Part shown: positions 53,881 through 62,402 of the stretch, one piece after another
Position numbering within the stretch: the first letter of the stretch is position 1
Layout: every line of letters begins with the position of its first letter
NCBI RefSeq assembly: GCF_009688965.1
Contig: NZ_AP021875.1
Location: forward strand, 6,200,001 to 6,264,000
Direction of reading: 5' to 3'
Source: Desulfosarcina widdelii
GTDB lineage: Bacteria; Desulfobacterota; Desulfobacteria; Desulfobacterales; Desulfosarcinaceae
DNA: 64,000 nt
Translations under genes and position numbers: made by a program
The notes under the pieces: model-generated
The model's database searches: none
Told to the model about the DNA's origin: nothing
What the model saw: only the letters and a program-made list of their open reading frames with translations

Positions 53881-54201
53881 TCAGTTTATGGATTGCATGG
53901 CGCGATCCATTGGCTGTCCCGCCAGCACGGACGGATGCAATTCCCGGGCGGAGCCCCAGTGCTGCATGTACAGCCGATAGGCCATGTCCCGCGGACGTCG
54001 GGGGGTAACCGAATACCGCAGATAACCGATCAACCGCTTCAACTGGCGTGAATAGGTTTGGAAATCCGTCTTGCGTTCGGAGCGGTACGCCATGCGGTCG
54101 GCCCGGTTGGCTTCTTCCACGGCCAGGGAGAGCGCTTCCCAGGAGGTTTTATTTTTAACCGTTTCCACAAACTCATCGATTCTGCAGTTTTCGGAAATCA
54201 T
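53881..54201 (-). CDS. Small hypothetical protein under a Pho-like box
   Basis: A 106-residue soluble, basic, probably helical protein (MISENCRIDEFVETVKNKTS, then FQTYSRQLKRLIGYLRYSV). AAAGGAG lies before the ATG at 54201. I do not recognise the family. About 120 bases upstream lies an 11-bp direct repeat oriented toward this gene, which suggests induction by phosphate starvation. It is followed on the same strand, after 180 bases, by the ppx-CHAD-ParA operon, so a shared role in polyphosphate physiology is possible. Confidence 0.6.
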   Translation of the reverse strand: MISENCRIDEFVETVKNKTSWEALSLAVEEANRADRMAYRSERKTDFQTYSRQLKRLIGYLRYSVTPRRPRDMAYRLYMQHWGSARELHPSVLAGQPMDRAMQSIN

Positions 54202-54318
54202 GCGAACTCCTTTGTATGGCAGCGATATTTTCTGGACTGGCAAAATGAATATTGAAACGATTTTTAGTCAACTCTAAGTTCGGTTAATGATCCATTTTTG
54301 GTAGTTACCCGCAAAATG

Positions 54319-54335
54319 TTAGGGAATTGTTAGGA
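54319..54335 (-). promoter_or_regulatory. Pho-box-like repeat facing the 53881-54201 gene
   Basis: The minus strand reads CCTAACAATTCCCTAACA: two CTAAC units 11 bases apart. The orientation is toward the small gene ending at 53881. Confidence 0.55.
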
Positions 54336-54518
54336 AAGTCATTTTCCAATATTGAAAAACCTTCTTTTTTCACAACATTCTAATTTAATTGTATTTTTTC
54401 ACAAAGATTTAAATATTTTATAAAATCATAGGGTTGTAGCTTGATTTAAGGGCGCTGCCCCATATGACGGCGGTCTATGAAGGGATGATATTTTTCGATT
54501 TTAAAAAACGGCGTTTTG

Positions 54519-54535
54519 CTAATCATTTGCTAACA
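54519..54535 (+). promoter_or_regulatory. Pho-box-like repeat facing the 54609 gene
   Basis: GCTAATCATTTGCTAACA contains CTAAT and CTAAC exactly 11 bases apart on the plus strand, about 75 bases before the start of the small membrane protein. Confidence 0.55.
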
Positions 54536-54608
54536 TTAACGTGAAAAAGTGATCATACGATATGCAGATGAAAGAATAAAATTGAATTACGGAGCCGTTT
54601 CAGCCAAC

Positions 54609-54755
54609 ATGGATTCTCTTTTCCCCATTGTTTTCCCCATAGCCGGATTGATTGTCCTTATCGGATCGGTCGCCTTCCTCAAATTGTTCGATCATCTTGC
54701 CGCCCAGAGCGTCAAACGCCTGCTTGATATGGCGGGTTCGGTTAAAAACAGATAA
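54609..54755 (+). CDS. Small single-span membrane protein
   Basis: A 48-residue protein with one strong transmembrane helix (FPIAGLIVLIGSVAFLKLF) and a short basic tail (LLDMAGSVKNR). In-frame starts at GTG 54549 and TTG 54582 would lengthen it; the ATG gives the cleanest membrane-protein N-terminus, with GGAG about 15 bases upstream. The family is unknown. It lies downstream of a Pho-like box and may be a phosphate-stress micro-protein. Confidence 0.5.
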   Translation: MDSLFPIVFPIAGLIVLIGSVAFLKLFDHLAAQSVKRLLDMAGSVKNR

Positions 54756-54872
54756 ATAATCGAAAAAAAATTTACGTGTGGTCGTCCTGTTTCAAATTGT
54801 CCACAGAAAGCGTCTGTGCTATGAAAGCGATCCCGGTGATATTTTTAAAAGATAGAAAACGGGAGCGGCGCA

Positions 54873-55796
54873 ATGGAACGGATGACGTCAAAAGCGAAGC
54901 GATGGATTGAACAGGAAAACAAAGACCCGAGAAGTGCCCGGTGGCAGGCCGCCATAGAAGAGATCATGACCCTTTTCATTCCGCGGTTGGAAAAGGGAAA
55001 GTTAACGCCTGTCAGCCCTCTGGAAGAGCAGGACCTCCCAATATTCAAGTCTGCACTGGCCAGCATAGACTTGAGTCCCGGGCTGTGGGCCGCCTTCCTA
55101 CCCCCTTCTGCAGCCGCTCTGATCCTTCCCCCTGCCGATTCCATGGAAGAATTGGTAAGAATCGACAAAGATAAGCCGTCTTATAAAATCATCATCCAAA
55201 GACCAGGAAAAGAAAGCCGTATCCTGTGTGCGGAAATTTCAGAACATGCGCATCGAATCGGCATCGATATTTTCCAGGAAGGCGCTTTACTGGGCAGTTT
55301 CAACTACGAGACGGTTCAAATCTGCATGGAGGAGATGACAAAGGCAATCCGTGCCCATGCCTGGGAAAAGAATGAGTGGTCCAGGGAAGCCACCATCGCC
55401 TACACCGTGAACTGGTTTGAAAAGGTATTGTGTCTTGAACGGGCCGACGTAAACGTAGAGGAGAAACGTTCCTTTTTCCATTCCCCCACCCTGATCCGGA
55501 CGAACCGTGTGGATGCGTTGTTTCGTCTCCTGACGGCAGTCCTGAACCTTCGTTTTCAAGCCGATCCGGAAAAATTCGCAGCTTCCCTGCCCGCAAAAAC
55601 CGGAAACAGGGAAGACCGGATGTCAGCCTGCAGTTCCCTTGCGGAATCTTATCTTCTGGACCTGCTGAACATCGTCCGCTCCCTGGCTCTGCTTGATTTC
55701 AAAGAATTCACCGACCAGGAAGAGAAGCAATTCAAGACCGAATTCACCCGATCTGTCCGAAAGCTTTCATCGGACCTCGATAAATTGGCTTCGTAG
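54873..55796 (+). CDS. Hypothetical cytoplasmic protein
   Basis: A 307-residue soluble protein without signal peptide or membrane segment. GGGAGCGG precedes the ATG. The central part is alpha-beta (YKIIIQRPGKESRILCAEIS) and the C-terminal third is helical (LLDLLNIVRSLALLDFKEF). Charged residues are abundant. I do not recognise a family or catalytic motif. It follows the small membrane protein by 117 bases on the same strand and could share its phosphate-responsive promoter. Confidence 0.6.
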   Translation: MERMTSKAKRWIEQENKDPRSARWQAAIEEIMTLFIPRLEKGKLTPVSPLEEQDLPIFKSALASIDLSPGLWAAFLPPSAAALILPPADSMEELVRIDKDKPSYKIIIQRPGKESRILCAEISEHAHRIGIDIFQEGALLGSFNYETVQICMEEMTKAIRAHAWEKNEWSREATIAYTVNWFEKVLCLERADVNVEEKRSFFHSPTLIRTNRVDALFRLLTAVLNLRFQADPEKFAASLPAKTGNREDRMSACSSLAESYLLDLLNIVRSLALLDFKEFTDQEEKQFKTEFTRSVRKLSSDLDKLAS

Positions 55797-55848
55797 TCCC
55801 GGTTGACCGTTTACAAAAAACAGTCACCGAGGACCCGCGTAGCCGGTG

Positions 55849-55890
55849 GTTAAGCCGGGAATCTGTGAACGCTTACCCGCATCTGCTTTG
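55849..55890. repeat. Dispersed repeat related to 19388-19430
   Basis: TGTGAACGCTTACCCG and CGCATCTGCTTTGTTC lie side by side here. At 19388-19430 the inverse GAACAAAGCAGATGCG is followed by CTGTGAACGCTTACCCGG. The outer parts of the two copies are inverted relative to each other, while the core keeps the same orientation. It is a short interspersed repeat of unknown nature. Confidence 0.6.
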
Positions 55891-55894
55891 TTCT

Positions 55895-55921
55895 CTAATC
55901 AGTTTCTAATCTTCCGCTAAT
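55895..55921 (+). promoter_or_regulatory. Pho-box-like triple repeat before the 56032 gene
   Basis: CTAAT at 55895, CTAAT at 55906 and CTAAT at 55917 form three perfect units with an 11-base period on the plus strand, 110 bases before the start of a small cysteine-rich protein. This is the most regular member of the repeat family. Confidence 0.65.
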
Positions 55922-56031
55922 TTAAACCAAACCTTCGATGTGCGACAATACACCGGAAGCGATGCATGTTTTGCAGATCGCCCCACGGCAAAATTGTTTT
56001 GCGTTTTTAAAACATGGAGGGAGAGTTAACG

Positions 56032-56232
56032 GTGGATCGACTCGGTGAATTAATTGGAGCGTTGTCCGACGATGCGGTTGTTGCCAGAAGCGTTTGCGCC
56101 AAAACTGAAGGAACCTGCAAGCTTTGCGGCAGGCCAGCCACATTTTTCCGAACGCAATTTTCTAAACTGGAATACAACCTTTCCTCTATTTGTCAGGCCT
56201 GCCAGGATTACTACTTCCTGGGTGAAGAGTAG
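56032..56232 (+). CDS. Small zinc-ribbon-like protein
   Basis: A 66-residue protein with two CxxC pairs (TCKLCGRPATFF and SICQACQDYY) spaced by about 25 residues, a pattern for one zinc ion. The GTG at 56032 is chosen because GGAGGGAG lies 8 bases upstream; an ATG at 56014 in the same frame overlaps that site. The family is unknown. It is preceded by a triple Pho-like repeat and is convergent with the arsenate-reductase-like gene. Confidence 0.65.
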   Translation: MDRLGELIGALSDDAVVARSVCAKTEGTCKLCGRPATFFRTQFSKLEYNLSSICQACQDYYFLGEE

Positions 56233-56249
56233 CCCCTGTCGTCGTCTTT

Positions 56250-56705
56250 TCAGGCTTTGATCAGCGCCTTGAAATCAATGGTATCTTCCGGCGGGTACTG
56301 CAGCCAATCCTTGATGCTGTCCCGGATACGGCGCACTGCAGCCAGCTTTTCGGCATCGGTGCCTTCTACCGTGGCCGGATCGGGGAAGGGCCAGTGCCAG
56401 CGTTTTGTCACCCCGGGGAAGAGTGGGCATTTGTTTTCCGAATCGTTGCAGACCGTGATGACATGATCGTAGAGTTTGCCGGCCTTGAACAGCTCGAAAA
56501 CGCTTTGGGGTTTCTTGGCCCCAAGATAGAAGCCATCCTCGCGCATCACCTGAACCACCAGCGGGTTGACGCGGCCCGCCGGCTCCAGCCCGGCGCTTTC
56601 CATTTCAAAGTTGTCCCCGAACAATTCCCTCAGATAGGTCTCGGCGATCTGACTGCGACCACTGTTGTGCTGGCAGATGAACAGGATCCTCATTTTTTGG
56701 GTCAT
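56250..56705 (-). CDS. arsC: Arsenate reductase / low-molecular-weight phosphatase family protein
   Basis: A 151-residue protein with the P-loop FICQHNSGRSQIAETYL (Cx5R) near the N-terminus and the general-acid DP in HWPFPDPATVEG. VCNDSENKCPLFPG carries the extra cysteine of thioredoxin-coupled arsenate reductases. Members reduce arsenate or dephosphorylate phosphotyrosine. The ATG at 56705 has AGAGG upstream. A Pho-like box lies 55 bases upstream, reasonable because phosphate-starvation uptake also brings in arsenate. Confidence 0.88.
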   Translation of the reverse strand: MTQKMRILFICQHNSGRSQIAETYLRELFGDNFEMESAGLEPAGRVNPLVVQVMREDGFYLGAKKPQSVFELFKAGKLYDHVITVCNDSENKCPLFPGVTKRWHWPFPDPATVEGTDAEKLAAVRRIRDSIKDWLQYPPEDTIDFKALIKA

Positions 56706-56758
56706 GGTAACCTCTGTCGATTCAAGTTGTCGATTCATTCTATTTTAGATGGAAATTG

Positions 56759-56774
56759 TTAGCATCGTGTTAGG
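56759..56774 (-). promoter_or_regulatory. Pho-box-like repeat facing arsC
   Basis: On the minus strand CCTAACACGATGCTAAC gives two CTAAC units 11 bases apart, oriented toward the arsenate-reductase-like gene 55 bases away. Confidence 0.6.
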
Positions 56775-56852
56775 CGATAGCAATAGAACCCATTATCTGT
56801 TTCCATGAGTATGCCATCTCTATCGTTCGATTTTTTAGCAACACCCTCCACG

Positions 56853-56890
56853 CTAATCGTATTTTAACAACCCTCCAATATTGCCTTAAC
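56853..56890 (+). promoter_or_regulatory. Pho-box-like four-unit repeat before alkaline phosphatase
   Basis: CTAAT at 56853, TTAAC at 56864, CCAAT at 56875 and TTAAC at 56886 follow an exact 11-base period on the coding strand of the alkaline phosphatase gene. The third unit is imperfect. Alkaline phosphatase is the classical PhoB target, which anchors interpretation of the whole family. Confidence 0.65.
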
Positions 56891-57061
56891 ACCCAAGGCA
56901 TATTTCTCTACCAAACCGGTTGTCGTTTGATTCTATCCGGCTTCCAGTCCCGCCGCATCTTTCGGTTTCATCGAAAAACAATTTATTGAAGACTTTGAAT
57001 TTGGGCATTCGCGGGGTTGTTTCCCGCAATGGGTTCAATTAAACTGAAGAAGGAGGAAAAA

Positions 57062-58675
57062 ATGAGTAGAAGGGTATCGGTCTGGAAAATTTGTATCATG
57101 GCCCTCGCGGCCGCCTCTTTGTGCATGGGAACTGCCAGTGCAGGCTCAAAATGGAAAAATCAGTGGTCATGGGGGAATCACTGGGGAAATCATGGTGGCC
57201 ATCAGTGCTCTTCCGGCCCCAAATACGTTTTCTATTTTATCGGTGACGGAATGGCCAGTCCGCAGATTCATGCCACCGAGGCCTATCTGGCCGCATTGAC
57301 GGAGGACGACACGGTAGCCGGCGGCGTCAAGGCTAACAAGCTGATCATGAGCGAGTTCCCCGTCCAGGGCATGCAGATGAGCTTCGCCAACAACCGTTTC
57401 ATCACCGGATCGGCGGCTGCCGGAACGGCCCTGGCCTGCGGCAAGAAAACCAACATCGGCGTCATCTCCATGGATCCGGACGCTACGGAGAACTACACCA
57501 GTTTGGCCGAGGCGGCCAAAGCCAGGGGAATGAAGGTGGGCATCGTTTCCAGCGTCTCCATCGACCACGCCACCCCGGCCGTTTTTTATGCCCATGAAGC
57601 CAGCCGCAACAACTACGAACAGATCGGCGAATGGCTGCTGAACAGCGATTTCGATTATTTCGGCGGCGGCGGTTTCCGAGTCAACAAATACAGCAGCGAT
57701 ACGTATGACGATCTTTCCAACGACGAACGCTATGCCTTGGTTGAAACTACTGCTGTGAAAAATGGCTTCACATTCGCCAACACCCGCGAGGAATTCGATG
57801 CCTTGAACCGTCGCACCGGCCGGGCCATTGCCGTCAATCCCGATTTGGACAGTTCCAATGCCATTCCTTATGCCCTGAACCGCATGGCTGCCGATGGCCC
57901 CGGAGAAGACTATGAAGACTCCATCAGCCTGGCAGAGTTCACCGAAAAAGGCATCGAACTGATGCAAAAGAACCGCTGCGGGTTTTTCATGATGGTGGAA
58001 GGCGGCAAGATCGACTGGGCCTGCCATGCCAACGACGCCCGGGCCGCCATCGAAGACACCATCGCCTTTGACGATGCCATCGGCGTAGCCGTGGCTTTTG
58101 CCAAAAAACATCCTTCCGATACTCTCATCGTCGTCACCGGCGACCACGAGTGCGGTGGCATGACTCTGGGTTTTGCCGGCACGGTCTATGAAACCTACTA
58201 CGAAAAAATGGCCGCTCAGACTATTGCTTACGACGATTTCGGTCTTAAAACACTGGCCAACTATGTCGCTGCCCATCAGCCGCTGCCGGAGGATATCGAT
58301 GGTGACATGTGGCAGATCATCCTGGCTACCTACGGTATGGATGGCGCCGGTCTGACCCCCGATTCTGAAGACGACCTCACCGAGTATGAGATCAGCCTGC
58401 TGGAAGATGCCTTCGATAAAACCATGAGTGATGAAAACGAGAACACCGGTGAGGAGAACGACCTTCTTTACGGTACCTACGATCCCCTGTCCGTCACCCT
58501 GACCCATCTGCTCAACCGCAAATCCGGTCTGGCCTGGACCTCATACTCCCACACGGCCGTGCCGGTGCCGGTGCTGGCCATGGGTGCCGGATCAGAAATC
58601 TTCGACGGCTATTACGACAACACCGATGTGGCAAAGAAGATCGCCAAAATCATGAAGGTAAGGATTGGCGACTGA
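57062..58675 (+). CDS. phoA: Secreted alkaline phosphatase
   Basis: A 537-residue alkaline phosphatase with a signal peptide (residues 1-26, ending GTASAG). The metal aspartate lies in YFIGDGMASPQIHA, the nucleophilic serine in FITGSAAAGTALACG, and metal histidines in TGDHECGGMTLGFAG and SYSHTAVPVPVLAMG. A tryptophan- and histidine-rich stretch after the signal (KWKNQWSWGNHWGNHGGH) is odd and may bind metal. GAAGGAGG precedes the ATG. A terminator follows. It releases phosphate from organic monoesters in the periplasm. Confidence 0.95.
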   Translation: MSRRVSVWKICIMALAAASLCMGTASAGSKWKNQWSWGNHWGNHGGHQCSSGPKYVFYFIGDGMASPQIHATEAYLAALTEDDTVAGGVKANKLIMSEFPVQGMQMSFANNRFITGSAAAGTALACGKKTNIGVISMDPDATENYTSLAEAAKARGMKVGIVSSVSIDHATPAVFYAHEASRNNYEQIGEWLLNSDFDYFGGGGFRVNKYSSDTYDDLSNDERYALVETTAVKNGFTFANTREEFDALNRRTGRAIAVNPDLDSSNAIPYALNRMAADGPGEDYEDSISLAEFTEKGIELMQKNRCGFFMMVEGGKIDWACHANDARAAIEDTIAFDDAIGVAVAFAKKHPSDTLIVVTGDHECGGMTLGFAGTVYETYYEKMAAQTIAYDDFGLKTLANYVAAHQPLPEDIDGDMWQIILATYGMDGAGLTPDSEDDLTEYEISLLEDAFDKTMSDENENTGEENDLLYGTYDPLSVTLTHLLNRKSGLAWTSYSHTAVPVPVLAMGAGSEIFDGYYDNTDVAKKIAKIMKVRIGD

Positions 58676-58709
58676 TTCTTGTTGCTGCGATAAACAGATC
58701 CTAATCCCG

Positions 58710-58748
58710 ACGTGGGTAAAAAGCGGCTTGCTTTTTACCCACGTTTTT
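58710..58748 (+). terminator. Rho-independent terminator after phoA
   Basis: CGTGGGTAAAAAGC (58710-58723) pairs with GCTTTTTACCCACG (58729-58742) around GGCTT, followed by TTTTTAT. The stem is perfect over 14 pairs. Confidence 0.9.
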
Positions 58749-58839
58749 ATTTAGACCCTTCCTTCCGTATGTCGTTTTTCTTTAAACACATAAGAATTCC
58801 AATGGAAAAGGGCGGCGTTAGACTGCCCTGTGGACACCT

Positions 58840-59949
58840 ATGCTGAAAAATAACATCGTTTCCCTTTTTTTTGTATTTTGTTGCGTATTTTTATCTTTTC
58901 TGCCGACCGGTTTCGAAGGCAGCAGAGCTAAGGATGCGTATCTGGTAAAAGCGGTCGTGCTTTCCGTGGACAATGCCGACTTGCGTCAGAACCTGATCGT
59001 GCGCACCGGCACGCAGGATGTCCAGGTGGAAATTGTGCAGGGTCCCCACAAGGGGCAGCGGACCCGCGTCGTGAATCCATTGGCAGGGAAAATGGAGTTC
59101 GACGAGATTTATGTCACGGGAGACACCATCCTGGTGGAGTACAAAATCCATGACGGTAAAATCCACATGGCTTTCACTCGCGGGTATTACCGGCTCAACC
59201 ATGAACTTTTTTTAATTGCCCTGTTTGGCATCTTCATTGTCGCCGTTGCCGGGTTTACAGGCCTCAAGGCGCTGCTGTCCTTCCTTTTCGCGGCGCTCAT
59301 GATTTGGAAGGTGCTGATTCCGCTTTTCCTCAAAGATTTCAGCCCTATACCGATTTCACTGGCCGTCGTGGCTGCCTTGACGGCCTCGGTCAGTTTTCTC
59401 GTTGGCGGATGGACCCGCAAAGGGTTGACCGCTTTTGTAGGTTCTTTCGCCGGCCTGGTGCTGGCCTGTATCCTGGCCAAGCTATTCGCCCCGGGGTTTC
59501 ACCTTAACGGCGCAGTCAGGCCCTATGCCGAAAACCTGCTTTACGCCGGCTTTCCGCATCTGGATCTGACGGAAATTTTTCTGGCCGGAATTTTCCTTTC
59601 CTGCTCCGGTGCGGTCATGGACCTGTCCATGGACATTGCCGCATCCATCGACGAGGTCAAAAGCAAAAAGCCGGAAATCGGATTCGGTGAACTCTTCGGC
59701 TCCGGCATGGCCGTGGGGCGCTCCGTGATCGGCACCATGACCACTACGCTGCTGTTGGCCTATTCGGGAGGGTACACGGCCATGCTGATGAATTTCATGG
59801 GGCAGGGGTGGAAAGTTCAGCAGATTCTCAACGTCAATTTCGTGGCGTCGGAGATTCTCAATGTTTTCGTGGGCAGCTTCGGGTTGGTAGCTGTGGCGCC
59901 GCTCACGGCCATCGCCGGGGCAGTGATGTACAGCCGGAAAAATCTATAA
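58840..59949 (+). CDS. YibE/F-family membrane protein
   Basis: A 369-residue membrane protein. A signal-like N-terminus (residues 6-22) is followed by a soluble beta-rich domain up to residue 115 (VEIVQGPHKGQRTRVVNPL) and then seven or eight helices with conserved IFLSCSGAVMDLSMDIAAS and GMAVGRSVIGTMTTTLLL. This is the YibE/F layout. The function is unknown; an exporter role is suspected for the family. It stands alone between two terminators. Confidence 0.88.
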   Translation: MLKNNIVSLFFVFCCVFLSFLPTGFEGSRAKDAYLVKAVVLSVDNADLRQNLIVRTGTQDVQVEIVQGPHKGQRTRVVNPLAGKMEFDEIYVTGDTILVEYKIHDGKIHMAFTRGYYRLNHELFLIALFGIFIVAVAGFTGLKALLSFLFAALMIWKVLIPLFLKDFSPIPISLAVVAALTASVSFLVGGWTRKGLTAFVGSFAGLVLACILAKLFAPGFHLNGAVRPYAENLLYAGFPHLDLTEIFLAGIFLSCSGAVMDLSMDIAASIDEVKSKKPEIGFGELFGSGMAVGRSVIGTMTTTLLLAYSGGYTAMLMNFMGQGWKVQQILNVNFVASEILNVFVGSFGLVAVAPLTAIAGAVMYSRKNL

Positions 59950-59979
59950 ATAAAGAAAATATTCCTTGAAAATCAGCAA

Positions 59980-60010
59980 AAAAGGCAGGGCCCGTCCGGA
60001 CCCTGCCTTT
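59980..60010. terminator. Bidirectional terminator between yibE/F and the phosphoesterase relic
   Basis: AAAAGGCAGGG (59980-59990) and CCCTGCCTTTT (60001-60011) form a stem around a GC-rich loop, with A-run on one side and T-run on the other. It can stop both convergent transcripts. Confidence 0.85.
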
Positions 60011-60036
60011 TGGATAGAAGTAGAAGAAAGCCGCTG

Positions 60037-62190
60037 CTATTTCCAGAAAAAATAGCGATGATGCCCGCCCCGGCAATGGGGCCAGCGCTTTTTCACGTCA
60101 ATTTTGTAAACGGTCGTGGTGCCGCTGACCTCGTTGGTCACTGCCAGCAGGTTGTCGCCGGTGGGGCTTTTACGGGCAGGAATGAAGGTCAACCCCTCGG
60201 GCGCCAGGTCGCCGGCGGTGCCTGCCTCGGCATCACCGCTGAAATCACGGTTGTTGATGTACTGGACAAATTCAGGGTCGCGGGGATCAGTGATGTCGTA
60301 GACCATGATGCCGCCGACGCGCTCGAGGCCAAGGAACAGGTAGGTCCGGCCGTCGATCTCGCCCAGGGTCAGACCCTCGGGCTCGGGACCCTTGTCGTCG
60401 CTGCGGTTGTCGAAGGAGTCGTTCTCGTCGTTGGTGCTGTTGAAGTTGAAGGGCAGAGCCGCGGCAGTTAGCTGTTCTAGTTGGTCGCCGCTGTCGAATA
60501 CCAGGCGCAGGCCTTTTTTAGTTGGGGTGAAGATGCTGAAAGACCGGGCGCCGAAGGAGTAGCGTTCGTCATAGTCGCCGTCCCCATCCAGGTCGCCCTG
60601 GGCGGTGGTGACGGTCAGGCGCCCTAATACTTCATTTTCCTGAAGCGTCTCGGCATCGGGAAACATGTCCGGATCCAGATCCAGATTTTTCACCCGTTCT
60701 TCTTCGGCAAAGGTATCGTAATCGCGGGCATCGCCCTCATTGGCCGTCACCCGGTACCGGCGGCATCGGCTGCCTTAGGCTGCAATGGCATCCGGCTGAA
60801 ACATGCCGAATACACCGTTATAATTGGCAATGTTGATAACATCGTCCTTGTTTGAGGCGTCGATACCGTTTCCGGTCATGCCGTGGTCCTTGACGCCCAG
60901 GGGCAGGATGTCCACGATGCGCCCGCTGTAAATGTTCAGAACGGCTACGGCATTATTCTCCTGGAGGGTCACCCAGGCTTGGGAAGAGTCATCGGCTACG
61001 GCAATGTACTCTGGCTCCAGGTCCTGAGCCACGGTGGCATTTGGGCCGAAGATGCGCACGCCGTCGGTCACCAGCTTGTCTTTGCATTTGTTGAATTTCT
61101 CGAAGCCGGCGGTTTTGACCCGGGCCCGCCAAACACCGCGGGAGATGTCGATGATGGAAACCGAGCCCTCAGGGTCCACGGTGTAGTCGTCGTTGGGCTC
61201 GCCTTCATTGGCCACCAGGACCTTGCGGCCGTCGGGGGTGAAGGTCAGCATGTCCGGCAGGGCGCCGACCGTGATCTGGTTGAGAAAATGGCCGTCGGTA
61301 TCAAAGAAGGCAACCGTGCCAGAATCCTGCTTGACGTCCGCCTCCACGGCCACGGCTACGATGCGGCCATTCACGGCCACGCTGTTGACTCCGCCTCCGT
61401 ATGGTGACAGGTCGATGGTGAACGCCTTAATCGGTTCGACCGGGTTGGTGATGTCCAGCGCATCGACAGTGTTCTCATTGGCGTTGGAGACGAACAGGCG
61501 TCGGGTTTTGGGATCGAAGGCCACAATTTCGGCGGCGCCTTCGTCAAACACGTTGCTGGCATAGGTGCCCAGCACGCTCAGCTCTACCTTGGGATCGAGG
61601 GAGATTAGGGCGCGGTTGTCCGTGGGAGCAAGGTCGGTCCACAGGGCGTAGAGCATCTGCCCCAGATATTGGGTGGTAGCATCCGTACTGCTCAAAAATC
61701 CGTTGATCAGGTTTAATGTTTCGTCGTCCGCCTGCTCGTCGCCGGCGTAATGGGCGACGAAGGCTTTGGCCACATAGGGCGCCAGGTCGCCGGCAGTAGC
61801 TGCATCCAGCCCGTATTGATAAACCAGCGAATACTGGGCGATACCCAATAGCCCTTCATACAGAAAAGCCTGGGCGTACTCCTGAAAGTCCTCCCCACCG
61901 GTGTAAGATGCTTCGATCTCGGTGATATAGCGGGTTTCCACCTGGGCAGCATTATCGCCATGCAGCGTGACGATGCGATAGGGGCAGGGGGCCGTTACCA
62001 GGCTACCGGTTTCGATATCGTAGAGTTTTGCGTTTTCAAATTCTTTTTCAGTGATGTCGTTGGCGTGGTAGTGTCCGGTGAAGGCCAAATTCAGTCCGGC
62101 GTCGGCCAGGGCTTCGGAGACGTTTTCCCAGTCGTCGATGACATATTCGGGGAATGATAGAGGATCGGCCTGGCCGGTGTAGTGCTCCAC
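60037..62190 (-). pseudogene. Broken metallophosphoesterase / choice-of-anchor I protein
   Basis: Two frames on one strand form one protein. From 62190 about 70 residues keep only the end of a calcineurin-like phosphoesterase (LNLAFTGHYHANDITEKEF, with the GHxH metal motif), then a beta-propeller of the choice-of-anchor I type (AFDPKTRRLFVSNANENTV, TFTPDGRKVLVANEGEPND). A TAA at 60775 interrupts it right after FGMFQPDAIAA, and the propeller resumes in the same phase at 60750 ([19 protein letters not shown]). The N-terminal catalytic half is missing; a TGA precedes in frame. Truncation plus an internal stop make a functional product unlikely. Confidence 0.8.
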
Positions 62191-62402
62191 CAGTCCATGA
62201 TGCTGAAATTGAAAACCATCCGGCGCTTGGACGCGCGGTCGTCACATTGTAACCATGCATGTTTTTATGAATACGGATGAAGCTGGTCGTAACGGTTCGT
62301 CCTTTCGGAAGGCATGATGCCGGGGAACTGTTTGATTGTTATCAGCGAAGGAGGGATGACATTTTATTGTAAAACGAATCAACGGCCGATGAGAGTCATC
62401 AA

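Larger units (their letters stand above)
54202..54608. promoter_or_regulatory. AT-rich divergent region with two Pho-like boxes
   Basis: This 400-bp AT-rich spacer separates two divergent small genes. It contains one 11-bp direct repeat facing each gene, at 54319 and 54519. The section between them (54340-54510) has long A/T runs suited to promoters. No gene or hairpin terminator is visible. Confidence 0.55.
56706..57061. promoter_or_regulatory. Divergent regulatory region between arsC and phoA
   Basis: The 356-bp spacer holds two Pho-like repeats facing opposite ways, one toward the arsenate-reductase gene (56759) and one toward alkaline phosphatase (56853). The pattern TTTAGCAACACCCTCC just upstream of the second adds a further related block. 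No gene is visible. Confidence 0.6.
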
